Shown piece by piece: positions 33,230-44,477 of a stretch of DNA of 64,000 bases (its first letter is position 1; every line of letters begins with the position of its first letter). The DNA is taken from NCBI RefSeq assembly GCF_014648355.1, contig NZ_BMQY01000009.1, forward strand, positions 62,001-126,000. The letters run 5' to 3'. The notes beneath the pieces are model-generated. The model did no database searches. It was not told the DNA's origin and saw nothing but the letters and a program-made list of their open reading frames with translations. A program made the translations under genes and the position numbers. The stretch comes from Couchioplanes azureus (GTDB lineage: Bacteria > Actinomycetota > Actinomycetes > Mycobacteriales > Micromonosporaceae).

Positions 33230-33823
33230 TCAACGCTGTCCCGGGGACCAGCCGGTGGCAGTCGCCCACTCCTCCGCGACAATCACGACGAGGTCGACCA
33301 CTGGGTCTTTGACGTCCGTGTAGATGTCCACGTCGTCAACGGCGGCGGCCAGAACACCCTTGAACCGCGCATACGCCGGCACGGCCTGGGCGTGGGATCG
33401 AAACCAGTCTCGAAACAGCAGGGCAAGCCGCGCGTTCGGCGAGCCGACGAGTCGGCAGTGCAGATTGACCTGCTGCTCACCGGGGTTCCGCTTATTCCAG
33501 TACCGCTTGGCCCAGCGCTGCGGCGGGTCGTCACGACCGGCCGGTACGTGGTCTTGCTCGTACGGTCGTCGGAAGAACCCGAAGGCGGCCAGTGGCCCAT
33601 CGAACGCGGTCGCCGCGGCGTCGAGGTCGGCGACACTGACCTGCAGATCGATCGCCGGCTTCGCTGCCATGCCCGGAATGGAAGTGCTGCCGATGTGATC
33701 CACCCGAAGCGCCAGCGGCATCAGCGCGACATGCAACTCGCTGGCGAGAGCTTCCCCCTGTCGCTGCCAGGCCGGATCGTACGCAACGATGAATGTCGCG
33801 GCGGCCGAGTCTGGAATGGACAC
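33230..33823 (-). CDS. GrpB family protein (UPF0157)
   Basis: A protein of about 197 residues from the nucleotidyltransferase-fold GrpB family. The landmarks are YDPAWQRQGEALASEL, RVDHIGSTSIPGMAAKPAIDL (the family hallmark HIGSTS-PG) and QVNLHCRLVGSPNARLALLFRDW. Many members are annotated only as UPF0157, and the catalytic activity is unsettled. The start is uncertain: GTG 33823 or TTG 33832, neither with a ribosome site. It is monocistronic with a hairpin downstream. Confidence 0.88.
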   Translation of the reverse strand: MSIPDSAAATFIVAYDPAWQRQGEALASELHVALMPLALRVDHIGSTSIPGMAAKPAIDLQVSVADLDAAATAFDGPLAAFGFFRRPYEQDHVPAGRDDPPQRWAKRYWNKRNPGEQQVNLHCRLVGSPNARLALLFRDWFRSHAQAVPAYARFKGVLAAAVDDVDIYTDVKDPVVDLVVIVAEEWATATGWSPGQR

Positions 33824-34033
33824 GTGGAGCAAGGTAGCGCACCGGGTGCGGGAAGATTCCTGCGGCGTTCGTCTCTCGACGTCGAGGTTCGGCCTTGCGG
33901 CGTTCGAGCGATCGGCGTCACTGTGACGGCCGCGTTGTCAACGGCTGGCTAAAGGATGTCTCGTGACTGCCGCGCACACGACGGTGAGACGCTAGCCGGG
34001 AGGCGAGGTCATGCGCCCCGGGAGGATGAGGTC

Positions 34034-34483
34034 ATGGGCAACGAGGCGAGACGCGGTGCGGTGGCTGCGCTGATTGAGCTTGCGGGAAGCTCCGACTACC
34101 GCGACCGAGCTGACGCAGGCCGCGGTCTGGCGAGCTTGGTCGACGTACCTCAGGCCCGGGGAATGCTGTTGGACCTCCTACTCGACGCGGAGGATACGTT
34201 CGTCACCCGGGTAACGGCGGAGGCGCTGCTGCGGCGTCGGGACAAGACTGGCCTCGCGACGGTCGCCTTAGCACTTGGTACTGCCGACCCTGACCACGTC
34301 GACTGGATCGACGCAGCGGTAGTGGAAGTGTTGGGGGTGTTCGCCAGCGACCGGGATGCCGCTGTGCGCGAGTGTGAGGCGTTGACCAAGGACGCGGATG
34401 ACCAAGTCCGCCACGGCGCTCATCGATTGATGGCGATGCTCACCGAGCTGAATCCGATCCTTCTCCCGGCGCAGAACGGATAG
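34034..34483 (+). CDS. HEAT-repeat-like protein
   Basis: A 149-residue, almost entirely helical protein with repeating ~35-residue units beginning DRADAGRGLASLVD, DTFVTRVTAEALLRRRDK and VDWIDAAVVEVLGVFASDRD. This resembles HEAT/armadillo repeats, which bind proteins or DNA. The ATG at 34034 has GGAGGATGAGG. It stands alone, and the function is unknown. Confidence 0.72.
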   Translation: MGNEARRGAVAALIELAGSSDYRDRADAGRGLASLVDVPQARGMLLDLLLDAEDTFVTRVTAEALLRRRDKTGLATVALALGTADPDHVDWIDAAVVEVLGVFASDRDAAVRECEALTKDADDQVRHGAHRLMAMLTELNPILLPAQNG

Positions 34484-34639
34484 GGGGAGTCCTATGACGC
34501 GGCGGCTGTTTCCTCTGCGTCGCCGTCTTGCCGCGCCATTCGATCAGCGTAGGCGCGCTGCGACGGCACAAGTAGGCGCGAGAGGGCTGGTGCCGTTACG
34601 AAGCGCATTCGTGGCGCGGCCGAGGCGAGAACACGGCGA

Positions 34640-34688
34640 GGCCCCGGCGGCGGCCATCCTCAGAGAGTCGGCCGAGCTCGCCGGGGCC
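34640..34688 (-). terminator. Inverted repeat next to the end of the small membrane gene
   Basis: GGCCCCGGCG at 34640-34649 and CGCCGGGGCC at 34679-34688 are perfect 10-base arms around a 29-base loop. It lies just beyond the minus-strand stop at 34700 and fits a terminator. Confidence 0.5.
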
Positions 34689-34699
34689 ACGTCAGAGGG

Positions 34700-35011
34700 T
34701 CAGTGCGTGTGCGCGTCGGTGCGAGGGTCGACGTCGCTGCTGCGGCTGCCCGACTTCGCGAGGCCGCGGCTGATCGTGTAGCCGATGGTCAGCAGGGTGA
34801 TGTACCACCACGCCTTGTCCGCGGCGAAGTAGTCCCCGCCGTCGTTCTTGGCGCCATCGCCGACCACGTACGACGCGATCAGCACGCCGATCACGGCGAG
34901 CACGTAAACGACCAGCTCGGTGGTCTTGAATGACGGCTTGGTCTCCTCACCGCGCAGGCGGTTGTGGGCACCTCGCGTGACGTCGTTGTGCATGGGGGTA
35001 GACGTAGCCAT
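34700..35011 (-). CDS. Small membrane protein with two helices
   Basis: A 103-residue protein. A polar N-terminus (PMHNDVTRGAHNRLRGEETK) is followed by a hydrophobic helix (ELVVYVLAVIGVLIASYVVG), a second one (AWWYITLLTIGYTISRGL) and a charged tail with His. The same layout occurs in many actinomycete hypothetical membrane proteins. GGAG lies 11 bases before ATG 35011. No function can be assigned. Confidence 0.75.
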   Translation of the reverse strand: MATSTPMHNDVTRGAHNRLRGEETKPSFKTTELVVYVLAVIGVLIASYVVGDGAKNDGGDYFAADKAWWYITLLTIGYTISRGLAKSGSRSSDVDPRTDAHTH

Positions 35012-35244
35012 CTGAAAACCAACTCCTGAAGCTTCGGGGATCACTGCCGCCGGCCACCTGATCACCGGCGCTGCCGTGATCTACCCGGTTGCCAGGACCT
35101 TCACACTCGTCGAAGCTGCGAGGTGACAATGTCATAGATGCGGGACGGGGATCCGGCCCGCCCGCGACACCGGTCCGGACAACTGCGCGAACTATCGCCA
35201 TACTCGCCGGAGGACGGCGACTGCGATGGTTGTCTGCGCCTGCT

Positions 35245-35552
35245 AACTGGCGTGGTCCGCAGGGCGACCCGCCAGGTGCCCACCCCGGTCAGCGCCGACG
35301 GCAGCACCGAACTGGGCGAGACGCTCGGCGGCGAGGATCACGAGTATGAGCTGGCGGAGGCCCCGCATCGCTCTAGCTCCGACGATGGCGGCCCTGGACG
35401 TGCGGGAGCAGAAGATCGTCACGCTGCGGTTCTACGGCAACCTGACCCAGTCGCAGATCGCCGAGCAGGTCGGCATCTCCCAGATGCCCGTCTCCCGGCT
35501 GCTCACCAAGGCGCTGGTCAAGATGCGCGGGCACTTGGACGTCGCTGCCTGA
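35245..35552 (+). pseudogene. Remnant of a SigB/SigF-type sigma factor
   Basis: One frame around 35250-35345 reads RQVPTPVSADGSTELGETLGGEDHEYEL, the region 3 to 4 linker of sigma-F proteins (GELGxTLGGEDxxxE). A shifted frame then gives region 4 (LDVREQKIVTLRFYGNLTQSQIAEQVGISQ and MPVSRLLTKAL). Regions 1-2 are missing and the frame breaks at about 35345, so this is a decayed gene, not a short sigma factor. Confidence 0.7.
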
Positions 35553-35689
35553 TCCTCAGTTGCCCACCAGCGCAGACGGGTCACGATGTGCAGGTCAGGG
35601 TCAGCGCGGGTCGAGCACTGTCTCCGCCGGTGGATGGCCTGTGGTCCACTGCCGGTGCGGCACGGGATGTCGTCGCTGTGCCGTCTGGC

Positions 35690-35945
35690 GCCGGCGTGTC
35701 GGCTCTCGACCAGCAGGGCGTCGAAGTATCGGTCGGGGTCTTCGGTGACGGCCAGGCGGGTGGCGAGATCGACGAAGAGTTCTTCGCCGAGGCGGGTGCC
35801 GTCATCGGTGGAGCCTTCGATGACACCGTCGGCGGACAGCAGCAATCCCGCCACGGCGGGCACGGTGGCCACCGGTTCACGCCACGGGCCCCGTCCGGGT
35901 GCCAATCGGAGGCCGAGCCGTACGTTATCGCTGCGGAGTGTGGGC
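35690..35945 (-). pseudogene. Remnant of a SpoIIE/RsbU-type PP2C phosphatase
   Basis: The minus strand reads SDNVRLGLRLAPGRGPWREP, GLLLSADGVIEGSTDDGTRLGEEL and ATRLAVTEDPDRYFDALLVE with a weak ARRHSDDI end. This is the C-terminal part of PP2C-type phosphatases that act on anti-anti-sigma factors (LLLYTDGLVE motif, SDD end). The N-terminal part is absent. It lies convergent to the sigma-F remnant. Confidence 0.65.
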
Positions 35946-36043
35946 CGAGAGCGCGGTCGGTTCCGGACGCCGGCGGTTTGAGCCCGCTGCCGGCGCGCCG
36001 CCCCGCGGCGGGGCCCGGGCGCGACGGCGTCGGGGCGGCCCGC

Positions 36044-37093
36044 TCACTGCAGGTCTAGGACGACCTTGATGTCGTCCGGGCGGGCGTCCAGGGCCTGGGC
36101 GAAGTCGGCCAGCGGGAGCCGGCGGGTGATCAGGCGGGCCAGCCAGCCGGCGTCGGCCGCGGCCAGCGCTTCGGCGGCCGCGGCGTAGTGGGCCAGGTTG
36201 GCGTTGACGGAGCCGACGACCACGTCGTTCTCGAGCACCATCTCGCGGTTCGCGGTGCCGACGTCGACCGAGATCTTGTGCCCGACGGGTGAGACACCGG
36301 TGAGACAGACGACCCCGTACGCGGCGTTGCCGGTCAGCGCCCCGAAGACGACGCTCGGCACGCCGGTCGCCTCGATGACGATGTCCGGCTTGACCCGCGC
36401 GGCCACCTCGTTCATCTCGGCCGAGTGGTACTGCGCTCCGAGATCGCGGACCACCGGGGGCTTCGGCCCGTCGGTGGCCACGTCGAGGACGTGCACGTCC
36501 AGGCCCCGCTGCACGCCGAGCAGGGCAGCGAGCAGCCCGATCGGCCCGGCGCCGGTGACGAGGACGCGTTCGGGGGCGAACCACGACCGCCCGCCGACCT
36601 TCTCTACCTGTTCCCATGCCTTGGCGACCACCGACGCGGGTTCCATCAGGACGCCGGTCTCCGACAGGCCGGCGTCCAGCTTCACTGCGTAGTCCGGCTC
36701 CACGGTCCACAGCTGGCTGCCGTACCCGTCGAGCTGCTTGATGCCCCGCTCGGTGTACCGGCCGTTGCGGCACATGTCGAACTCGCCGCGGGCGCACGCA
36801 CCGCACGGCTCCGGGTCGGGCCTGCGTACCACGCCCACGACGAGGTCACCGGCGGCGAAGCCGCTGTCGGCGGGTGCGCTGCGCACCCGGCCCAGCGACT
36901 CGTGTCCGAGCACGAGCCGGTCCCCGCCGTCCGGTGGCCAGCCGTACTCGCCCTCGGCGATCTCCCGGTCGGTCCCACAGACGCCCAGCGACAGGCCCTC
37001 GACCAGCAGCTCGCCGGGGCCGGGCTCCGGGTCCGGCACATCGCGTACGTCGGCGCTGTTCGCCTTGAGCGGTTCGACGGTCAACGCCCGCAT
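36044..37093 (-). CDS. Zinc-type MDR alcohol/glucose dehydrogenase
   Basis: A 349-residue medium-chain dehydrogenase. The catalytic zinc ligands are in GVCGTDREI (Cys) and LGHESLGRV (His-Glu). The nucleotide fold is VLVTGAGPIGLLAALLG, and an RPDPEPCGACARGEFDMCRNG stretch carries the structural Cys. The C-terminal part (NREMVLENDVVVGSVNANLAHYAAAAEAL) resembles glucose 1-dehydrogenases. It may oxidise glucose or another sugar with NAD(P)+. It lies 15 bases downstream of glgX, so the two are probably one operon and link sugar oxidation with glycogen breakdown. Confidence 0.85.
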   Translation of the reverse strand: MRALTVEPLKANSADVRDVPDPEPGPGELLVEGLSLGVCGTDREIAEGEYGWPPDGGDRLVLGHESLGRVRSAPADSGFAAGDLVVGVVRRPDPEPCGACARGEFDMCRNGRYTERGIKQLDGYGSQLWTVEPDYAVKLDAGLSETGVLMEPASVVAKAWEQVEKVGGRSWFAPERVLVTGAGPIGLLAALLGVQRGLDVHVLDVATDGPKPPVVRDLGAQYHSAEMNEVAARVKPDIVIEATGVPSVVFGALTGNAAYGVVCLTGVSPVGHKISVDVGTANREMVLENDVVVGSVNANLAHYAAAAEALAAADAGWLARLITRRLPLADFAQALDARPDDIKVVLDLQ

Positions 37094-37108
37094 CGCATCT
37101 CCCCATGG

Positions 37109-39226
<2,118 letters not shown>

Positions 39227-39705
39227 GTCGCCCCCGTTTTCTGCGGCCGGAAGCCACCGGGCGTCCCTCAGCCCGCGCCACCGACGCCCGACGGTGACGG
39301 ATACCCCGTCCTAAATGTCGAAAACATGCTAAATGCGAGTGGGATCCGGAGCAGCTGCGGTGTGCAGCACGAACAAGGTGCCTGCAGACACAGTCGGTCG
39401 TGTCGTCGACGAGCTCTTCGCGACCGTTGGCCCGGCGTTGGTGCGAAGCGGCGATCTGTCCCTCGTGCTCGCCGGACTGCAGCGTTTGCGCCGGCAGGGC
39501 ACGGGTGCGACCCGGCAACGCGGCGTCCACCAGCGCACCGGCGACCTGCGCGCGGTACTGGCCGACCTCGCGGAACAAACTGCCCGAGGATGACCACGCC
39601 ACCGCCCTCGTCAAGAGGGTCCGACGGCAGGGCGTGTCCCGTATGTATCGACCGGCTACACGGCGCTGTCCGCCGCCGTGCAGCCCCAGGGCGGCGCGCC
39701 GGACA
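39227..39705. other. Intergenic region without a supported gene
   Basis: About 480 bases. A plus-strand frame (RVVDELFATVGPALVRSGDL onward) looks mildly coding, and a minus frame (REVGQYRAQVAGALVDAA) does too, but neither has a start with ribosome site or a recognised family. The promoter of glgX should lie at its left end. Confidence 0.35.
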
Positions 39706-40506
39706 TCACGAGGAGGCGGCGGGCTGTGCGAGCAGTGTTGTCGCCAGCTCGTCCCAGGACGAGATCACGGTGGTGACCCCCGCATCGAGGAGTTCACGCC
39801 GCCGGGCGTCGCGTTCCTCCGGCCGGACGAACGTGATGTTGCCGACCGTGGGGATCCCGGCTGCGACGGCTGACTGCGCTCCCGGGACGGAGTCCTCGAT
39901 CGCAAGGCACTGCTGCGGTACGAGGCCGAGTTGCTCGGCGGCGTACCGGTAGACCGCGGGGTCCGGCTTGCTGGTCGGCCGGGGGAGTGAGTCCTCGGCG
40001 CTGTACCGGCGCGGGGCGGGAATGAGCTCGTCGAGGTCGGTTGCGCGGAAACACTCGTCGAGCCGGGACAGCGCGCTAGAGCTGACCGCTGCGAACTGGT
40101 AACGCGGGGCAAGCCGGCGCAGCGGTTCCACGACGGCCGGGTCCGGGCTCAGCACCTGGCCCAGGTACTCGCTGACGACCTTCTTCTCTTCCGTGACCCA
40201 GTCGTCCAGCACCGTAGCCGTCAGCGCAGGTCGGCCCGAGCCGGCGTCGGCGCCAGGGTGCGACGCCGGTTCCACGGCGACGCCGTGGGCGATGGCCAGG
40301 TCGACCGCGGTGGTGCGGAAGTTCTTACCAGTAGTGGTCTTGAGCAGCTGCTCTGCGGTGTAGCTCACGTTTACGCCCAGGGAGGCGAGGAAGCGGTTGG
40401 TGACGTCGGCGGAGGCGACGAAGGCGGGCTCCTCGGAGGGGAACAGGTTGCCGTCCGCGTCGAGCAGCAGCACCTGCAGGTCGGCGGGGAACATGGGGTC
40501 GGTCAT
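39706..40506 (-). CDS. HAD-superfamily sugar-phosphate phosphatase-like hydrolase
   Basis: A 266-residue HAD-family hydrolase. The nucleophile motif is LLLDADGNLFP (D16 and D18), motif II is AAVSSSALSRL, and motif III/IV is IEDSVPGAQSAVAAGIPTVG after SKPDPAVY. Such beta-phosphoglucomutase-like enzymes dephosphorylate sugar phosphates. The start overlaps the stop of the mannitol dehydrogenase by one base (TGATG), indicating translational coupling and a shared polyol-phosphate pathway. Confidence 0.9.
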   Translation of the reverse strand: MTDPMFPADLQVLLLDADGNLFPSEEPAFVASADVTNRFLASLGVNVSYTAEQLLKTTTGKNFRTTAVDLAIAHGVAVEPASHPGADAGSGRPALTATVLDDWVTEEKKVVSEYLGQVLSPDPAVVEPLRRLAPRYQFAAVSSSALSRLDECFRATDLDELIPAPRRYSAEDSLPRPTSKPDPAVYRYAAEQLGLVPQQCLAIEDSVPGAQSAVAAGIPTVGNITFVRPEERDARRRELLDAGVTTVISSWDELATTLLAQPAASS

Positions 40507-42011
40507 CAGCGGACTCCTCGCACGGACAGCCAGGTCTCGATGGTCTCGCGCGGCCCCGCCCGTAACGCTTCGGACGCGACGTGCAGGTCGCGGACGAACT
40601 CCGGGTTGTCGGCAAGGCTGTCGAAGACGTCTCGCACAGTGAGCAGCGGCCGCGGGTTCAGCCCGTCCTGCTGGGCCAGCGGGACGAGCTCGTCCTCGCG
40701 GGGCCCCTCGACCCGGATGGGATCGCCGGCGTAGTCCTCGCCCTGCAGGTAGCGGAACCAGCCGGCGACGGCCAGCGTGAGCAGCGGCACCGGGCGTCCC
40801 TGTTCCAGCGTCTCGGTGATCGAGGGCAACAGATAGGAGGGCACCTTTGTGGAGCCGCGCCGGCACAGCCGGGAAAGTTGATCGGCGATCTCCGGGTTGG
40901 CCAGCCGTTCCATCAGTGCCGCCTGGTATTTGTCGAGGTCGATGCCATCGACAGCAGGGAGAAGCGGCTTGATCTCGTCGACCAGAGCGGAAATGTACGC
41001 GGCGTAGGCGGGGTCGGCCATGACCTCGGCTGTCGTGCGGTAGCCGGCCAGGTAGCCGAGGTAGCCGAGCGCGCAGTGGCTGGCGTTGAGCAGCCGCTTC
41101 TTGGTCAGCTCGTAGGGGGCGACGTCCTCGACGAACTGCACGCCCACTTTCTCCAAGGGCGGCCGGTCGTTGCAGAAGCGGTCCTCGATGACCCACTGGG
41201 TGAACCGCTCGGTGATCACCGGCCAGCGGTCGTCGATGCCGAACGACCGGACGATCCGATCGCGCTCCTCCGGCGTGGTCTCCGGGGTGATGCGGTCGAC
41301 CATGCTGCTCGGGAACGCGACGTGCTCGTCGATCCACCGGGCCAGCTCGGGGTCGCGCAGCTCGGCGAAGGACACGACCATGGTGCGGGCCGCGACACCG
41401 TTGCTGGGAATGTTGTCGCAGGACAGGACGGTGAACGGTGCCGCACCGGCGCGGCGGCGGCGGTCCAGTGCCTCCACCAGGTAGCCGAAGACGGTGTCGG
41501 GCCGGCCGGGGTCCTCGAGCTCGGAGGCGACCAGCGGGTCGTCGACGGAGAACTCGCCGTCAGATGTCAGGTTGTAGCCGTTACCGGTGATCGTCAGCGT
41601 GACCAGGCGGGTGGCGGGATCGCTGAGCGCGTCCAGCACGGCCGGCCGTTCGTCCGGCGCGTACAGGTAGCGGCCCATCGCCGCGACGACCCTCGCGGTG
41701 GTGCCGGCCCCGCTGCGTTCGACGACCAGGTACAGGCCGTCCTGAGCCTTCAGCACCTCACCCATCTGCGGGCTGTGCAGCCCGACACCGACCAGCCCCC
41801 AGTCAGCGGCCAACCCTCGGCGGGCCAGCTCGTCGAAGTACACGGCCTGATGGGCCCGGTGGAAACCGCCGACGCCGATGTGTACGACGCCCGGTCGTAC
41901 GGTGCCCCGGTCGTACCCCGGTGCCTCGACACCGTCCGGGAGTACGGGCAGATTCGCGTTGTTCAGCGGCACCAGGTCGGTGATGGTCCCGGGCTGTTCC
42001 TGTGCAGGCAT
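40506..42011 (-). CDS. Mannitol dehydrogenase family protein
   Basis: A 501-residue long-chain polyol dehydrogenase. The N-terminal NAD domain includes GVGGFHRAHQAVYFDEL. The active-site signature is KKRLLNASHCALGYLGYL (Lys, Asn and His of the K-x4-N-x2-H motif). Family members oxidise mannitol, arabinitol or mannonate, so the exact substrate is open. ATG 42011 (MPAQEQPGTITDL) is chosen on length. It is the first gene of a unit with the HAD phosphatase. This pairing resembles polyol or arabinitol catabolic loci, but no transporter is linked. Confidence 0.9.
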   Translation of the reverse strand: MPAQEQPGTITDLVPLNNANLPVLPDGVEAPGYDRGTVRPGVVHIGVGGFHRAHQAVYFDELARRGLAADWGLVGVGLHSPQMGEVLKAQDGLYLVVERSGAGTTARVVAAMGRYLYAPDERPAVLDALSDPATRLVTLTITGNGYNLTSDGEFSVDDPLVASELEDPGRPDTVFGYLVEALDRRRRAGAAPFTVLSCDNIPSNGVAARTMVVSFAELRDPELARWIDEHVAFPSSMVDRITPETTPEERDRIVRSFGIDDRWPVITERFTQWVIEDRFCNDRPPLEKVGVQFVEDVAPYELTKKRLLNASHCALGYLGYLAGYRTTAEVMADPAYAAYISALVDEIKPLLPAVDGIDLDKYQAALMERLANPEIADQLSRLCRRGSTKVPSYLLPSITETLEQGRPVPLLTLAVAGWFRYLQGEDYAGDPIRVEGPREDELVPLAQQDGLNPRPLLTVRDVFDSLADNPEFVRDLHVASEALRAGPRETIETWLSVRGVR

Positions 42012-42233
42012 GATGATCCGTTCAAAGCAGGCGAGTCGGGGAGGGCGTGGGGCCCTGGCTACCCGCCGGAGCAGCGGATACACTGCATTTCATGCTTTAT
42101 CCGGACCTAGTGGTCATGCGTCCGTGCCGGATCGTGATCGCTCGACCCCCGTCTCGGGACGTGCGCGGGCAGCCGTCATGACACCGCATCCCCACGCCCG
42201 GGCTGTCGCCGGTTCATGCACTCGGCCTCCGGT

Positions 42234-42458
42234 CTATCGAGCGGCGTCCGGATGTCCGGGCATGCCGGATCCACCGCCGCTGCCGCCGGACGCACCGCCT
42301 GCTGTGCCGGAGCCGTCCGGCGCAGTGACGATGTCGCTCTGAGGCATTTCCTCGGGCATCCGCTCGCTATCTACCTGACCGGCTGGGGTCCTCTCCTCGC
42401 GCTTGACGGCCGGGTCGGTGACCGGCTCACCTGTGGGATTTCGATCATTCGTCGTCAT
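42234..42458 (-). CDS. Small disordered acidic protein
   Basis: A 74-residue hydrophilic protein (MTTNDRNPTGEPVTDPAVKR then EERTPAGQVD) with a Gly/Ser-rich tail (GGASGGSGGGSGMPG). No domain is recognised. It resembles short low-complexity proteins of actinomycetes. The ribosome site is weak, so the gene is only moderately supported. Confidence 0.5.
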   Translation of the reverse strand: MTTNDRNPTGEPVTDPAVKREERTPAGQVDSERMPEEMPQSDIVTAPDGSGTAGGASGGSGGGSGMPGHPDAAR

Positions 42459-42569
42459 GCCGGCCGCGTACCCCCGAGCTGCCCGTTCACACGTGCCCGG
42501 TCGCATGGCGCGGTCAGCAAGCAGAGATGTCTCCCCTAGATCTCCGTGCTCGCCGGTCCTCTCCCCACC

Positions 42570-42740
42570 GTGCACCGCCCTGTCCATGGTGTTCACCCGA
42601 GCCGGGTTCGCCGTACATGCGACGACCAGTGGGGCGGACGCTCTGAGTAGTGCACATGCCCAACGCCCGGACGTCGTACTCACCGACCTCGAGCTGCCCG
42701 ACATGACGGGGACACAGCTGTGTCAGGCCAACCGGCAAGG
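42570..42740 (+). pseudogene. Fragment of a response-regulator receiver domain
   Basis: The frame reads MVFTRAGFAVHATTSGADAL and SSAHAQRPDVVLTDLELPDM, then TGTQLCQA, with the conserved Asp of a CheY-like receiver (LTDLELPDM) and the usual turn. The beginning and end are absent and the frame then becomes nonsense, so this is a remnant. I see nothing else in 42741-43005. Confidence 0.65.
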
Positions 42741-43005
42741 CTCGGGCCGTGACCGTCACCCACGACGACGGCCCGTCCCCGCTGGTCGTCCGAAGCACTC
42801 CGGGAGCCGCCGCTTGGTCGCCGCAGACAACGATCCACGCGGTCCTGCCGTGTGTGCACGCCGCGTCGATCAACCCAACGGCAAGGACATGCATCTCATC
42901 GAGGCCGTCGCCGACCGGGGGCGTCCGTCGCCACGACGTGTCCGAGGACGGCGAGGGTGCGCAGGAGCGGTCGGTGGCCCAGCCTGCGAAGTCCCATAGC
43001 GGTGG

Positions 43006-43965
43006 TCAGGCGGGGGTGTGCCACTTCCTGTGTGCTTGCCTGTCGCCCAGCCACTCGCCGAGTCGGCGCCGCAGCCGGCCACGACGATATCCGCCGTGCA
43101 CCGCCCCGGCGGGTGGCGGCTCGAACAGCGATCCCGGACCCGGCTCCGCTTTGCCCTGCCTGGTCACGAACGTCGCGCTCCACCGGGCGACCAACGCCTC
43201 GGTGATATGCGGCGCGATCCGGTGGCCCACGAGTGCCAGGTGGGAGACCACACCGGCGGTCGCCTGTCTGCGCGGACGACCGGCGCACGCGAGGATCTTG
43301 GCAGCGAGGCGCTCCGGAGCGTACGCGGGCGGGATCGCGCGCAGTTGGCGGCCCGAATGGTTGGCGGCCCGCCGGAAGAACGGCGTGTCGACCGGCCCGG
43401 GCAGTATGAGGCAGACGTCTATCCGCCGATGGCGGGCCACCGCCTGCTGAAGGTTCAGGGCCAGCCCCCTGATGGCGAACTTGCTCATGGAGTAGAGCGG
43501 CACCATCGGATTGGGGAACAGCGACAGCAGCGACCCCACAAGCACGAGCGTGCCGTGGCCCTGCGCGCGGAATGTGTTCAAGGCTGCGCGGACGCACAGC
43601 ACGGTGCCGAAGACGTTGGTGTCCACCAACCGGCGAATCTCGCCCACCGACTCGGAGCCCAGCGGCCCGGCGATGCCGACGGCCACCGCCTCGACCCAGA
43701 CGTCGATCTGCCCGAACCGCTGCACAGCCAGCCGGGCCAACCGCTCGACCGCTTCCGGATCTGCGATGTCGGTCGGCACCACCAGCGCCTGGCCGCCTCG
43801 CGCCCGGCAGTCCCGTTCCACCTCCGCAAGCGCTTCGGCGCTGCGCGACGCCAGTACCAACCTGGCCCCTTCGGCAGCGAACGCCAACGCGGTCGCACGC
43901 CCGATCCCACTAGAGGCCCCCGTGACCAGCACCACGGCGTCACGGAAGGTTCTACGCTTCGCCAT
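43006..43965 (-). CDS. Short-chain dehydrogenase/reductase (SDR)
   Basis: A 319-residue SDR. Rossmann motif TGASSGIGRATALAF, catalytic Ser in VGSLLSLFP and YxxxK in YSMSKFA (Tyr and Lys). A ~70-residue basic C-terminal extension (YRRGRLRRRLGEWLGDRQ) is beyond the usual fold. The usual NNAG segment after strand 4 is replaced by EAVAVG, an uncommon change. The ATG at 43965 follows GGGAGG. It is monocistronic, with unknown substrate. Confidence 0.87.
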   Translation of the reverse strand: MAKRRTFRDAVVLVTGASSGIGRATALAFAAEGARLVLASRSAEALAEVERDCRARGGQALVVPTDIADPEAVERLARLAVQRFGQIDVWVEAVAVGIAGPLGSESVGEIRRLVDTNVFGTVLCVRAALNTFRAQGHGTLVLVGSLLSLFPNPMVPLYSMSKFAIRGLALNLQQAVARHRRIDVCLILPGPVDTPFFRRAANHSGRQLRAIPPAYAPERLAAKILACAGRPRRQATAGVVSHLALVGHRIAPHITEALVARWSATFVTRQGKAEPGPGSLFEPPPAGAVHGGYRRGRLRRRLGEWLGDRQAHRKWHTPA

Positions 43966-44477
43966 CACACCTCCCGCAACGCAGCAAGTTCGGAACCAAC
44001 CGCCTACCCACGTACCGGACGATCACTCCGGGCGCATCACGGCAAGGTGACCAGTTCTCTTCTCTACCGCTCGGCCGGCGACCGGGCGAGATCGGGCCTG
44101 TTCCCGGGCGGGTACGGCCAGCGGCACGTCCGCCGCGACGGGTCACACCGAGTCGCAGCGTGCCGTTGGCCGAGCTCGGACGACCGCAAGACACAAGCCG
44201 CCGGCGATATCTGCCCCGGCCACCGCCGAACCCGGCTGTTCAGTCGGGTGAGTGCTTCCGGCTGGCTCTGGCCTGCTGCATGCGGCTCTTGAATTCGGTG
44301 TGACCGTTCGGGCAAACCACGAGCATCACCAGACCGGCAGAGACCACCGGATCCACCGTGCTTGATCCCGTCGCGCCGACCGGCATGGATGACGTGTCGA
44401 CCCGCCGCCAGCGGGTTCGCGAATCAGCGGATCCGCTGGCGGCCGCACCGACCAGCCGAACGGGACGGACATCGCCG
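43966..44477. other. Intergenic stretch with nothing recognisable
   Basis: About 510 bases between the SDR start and the integrase. Only short unsupported frames occur on either strand. No repeat or RNA was seen. Confidence 0.45.

Noticed and set aside
39333..39593. Plus-strand frame RVVDELFATVGPALVRSGDL
   Set aside because: The composition is plausible for coding, but there is no ribosome site, family match or clear start.
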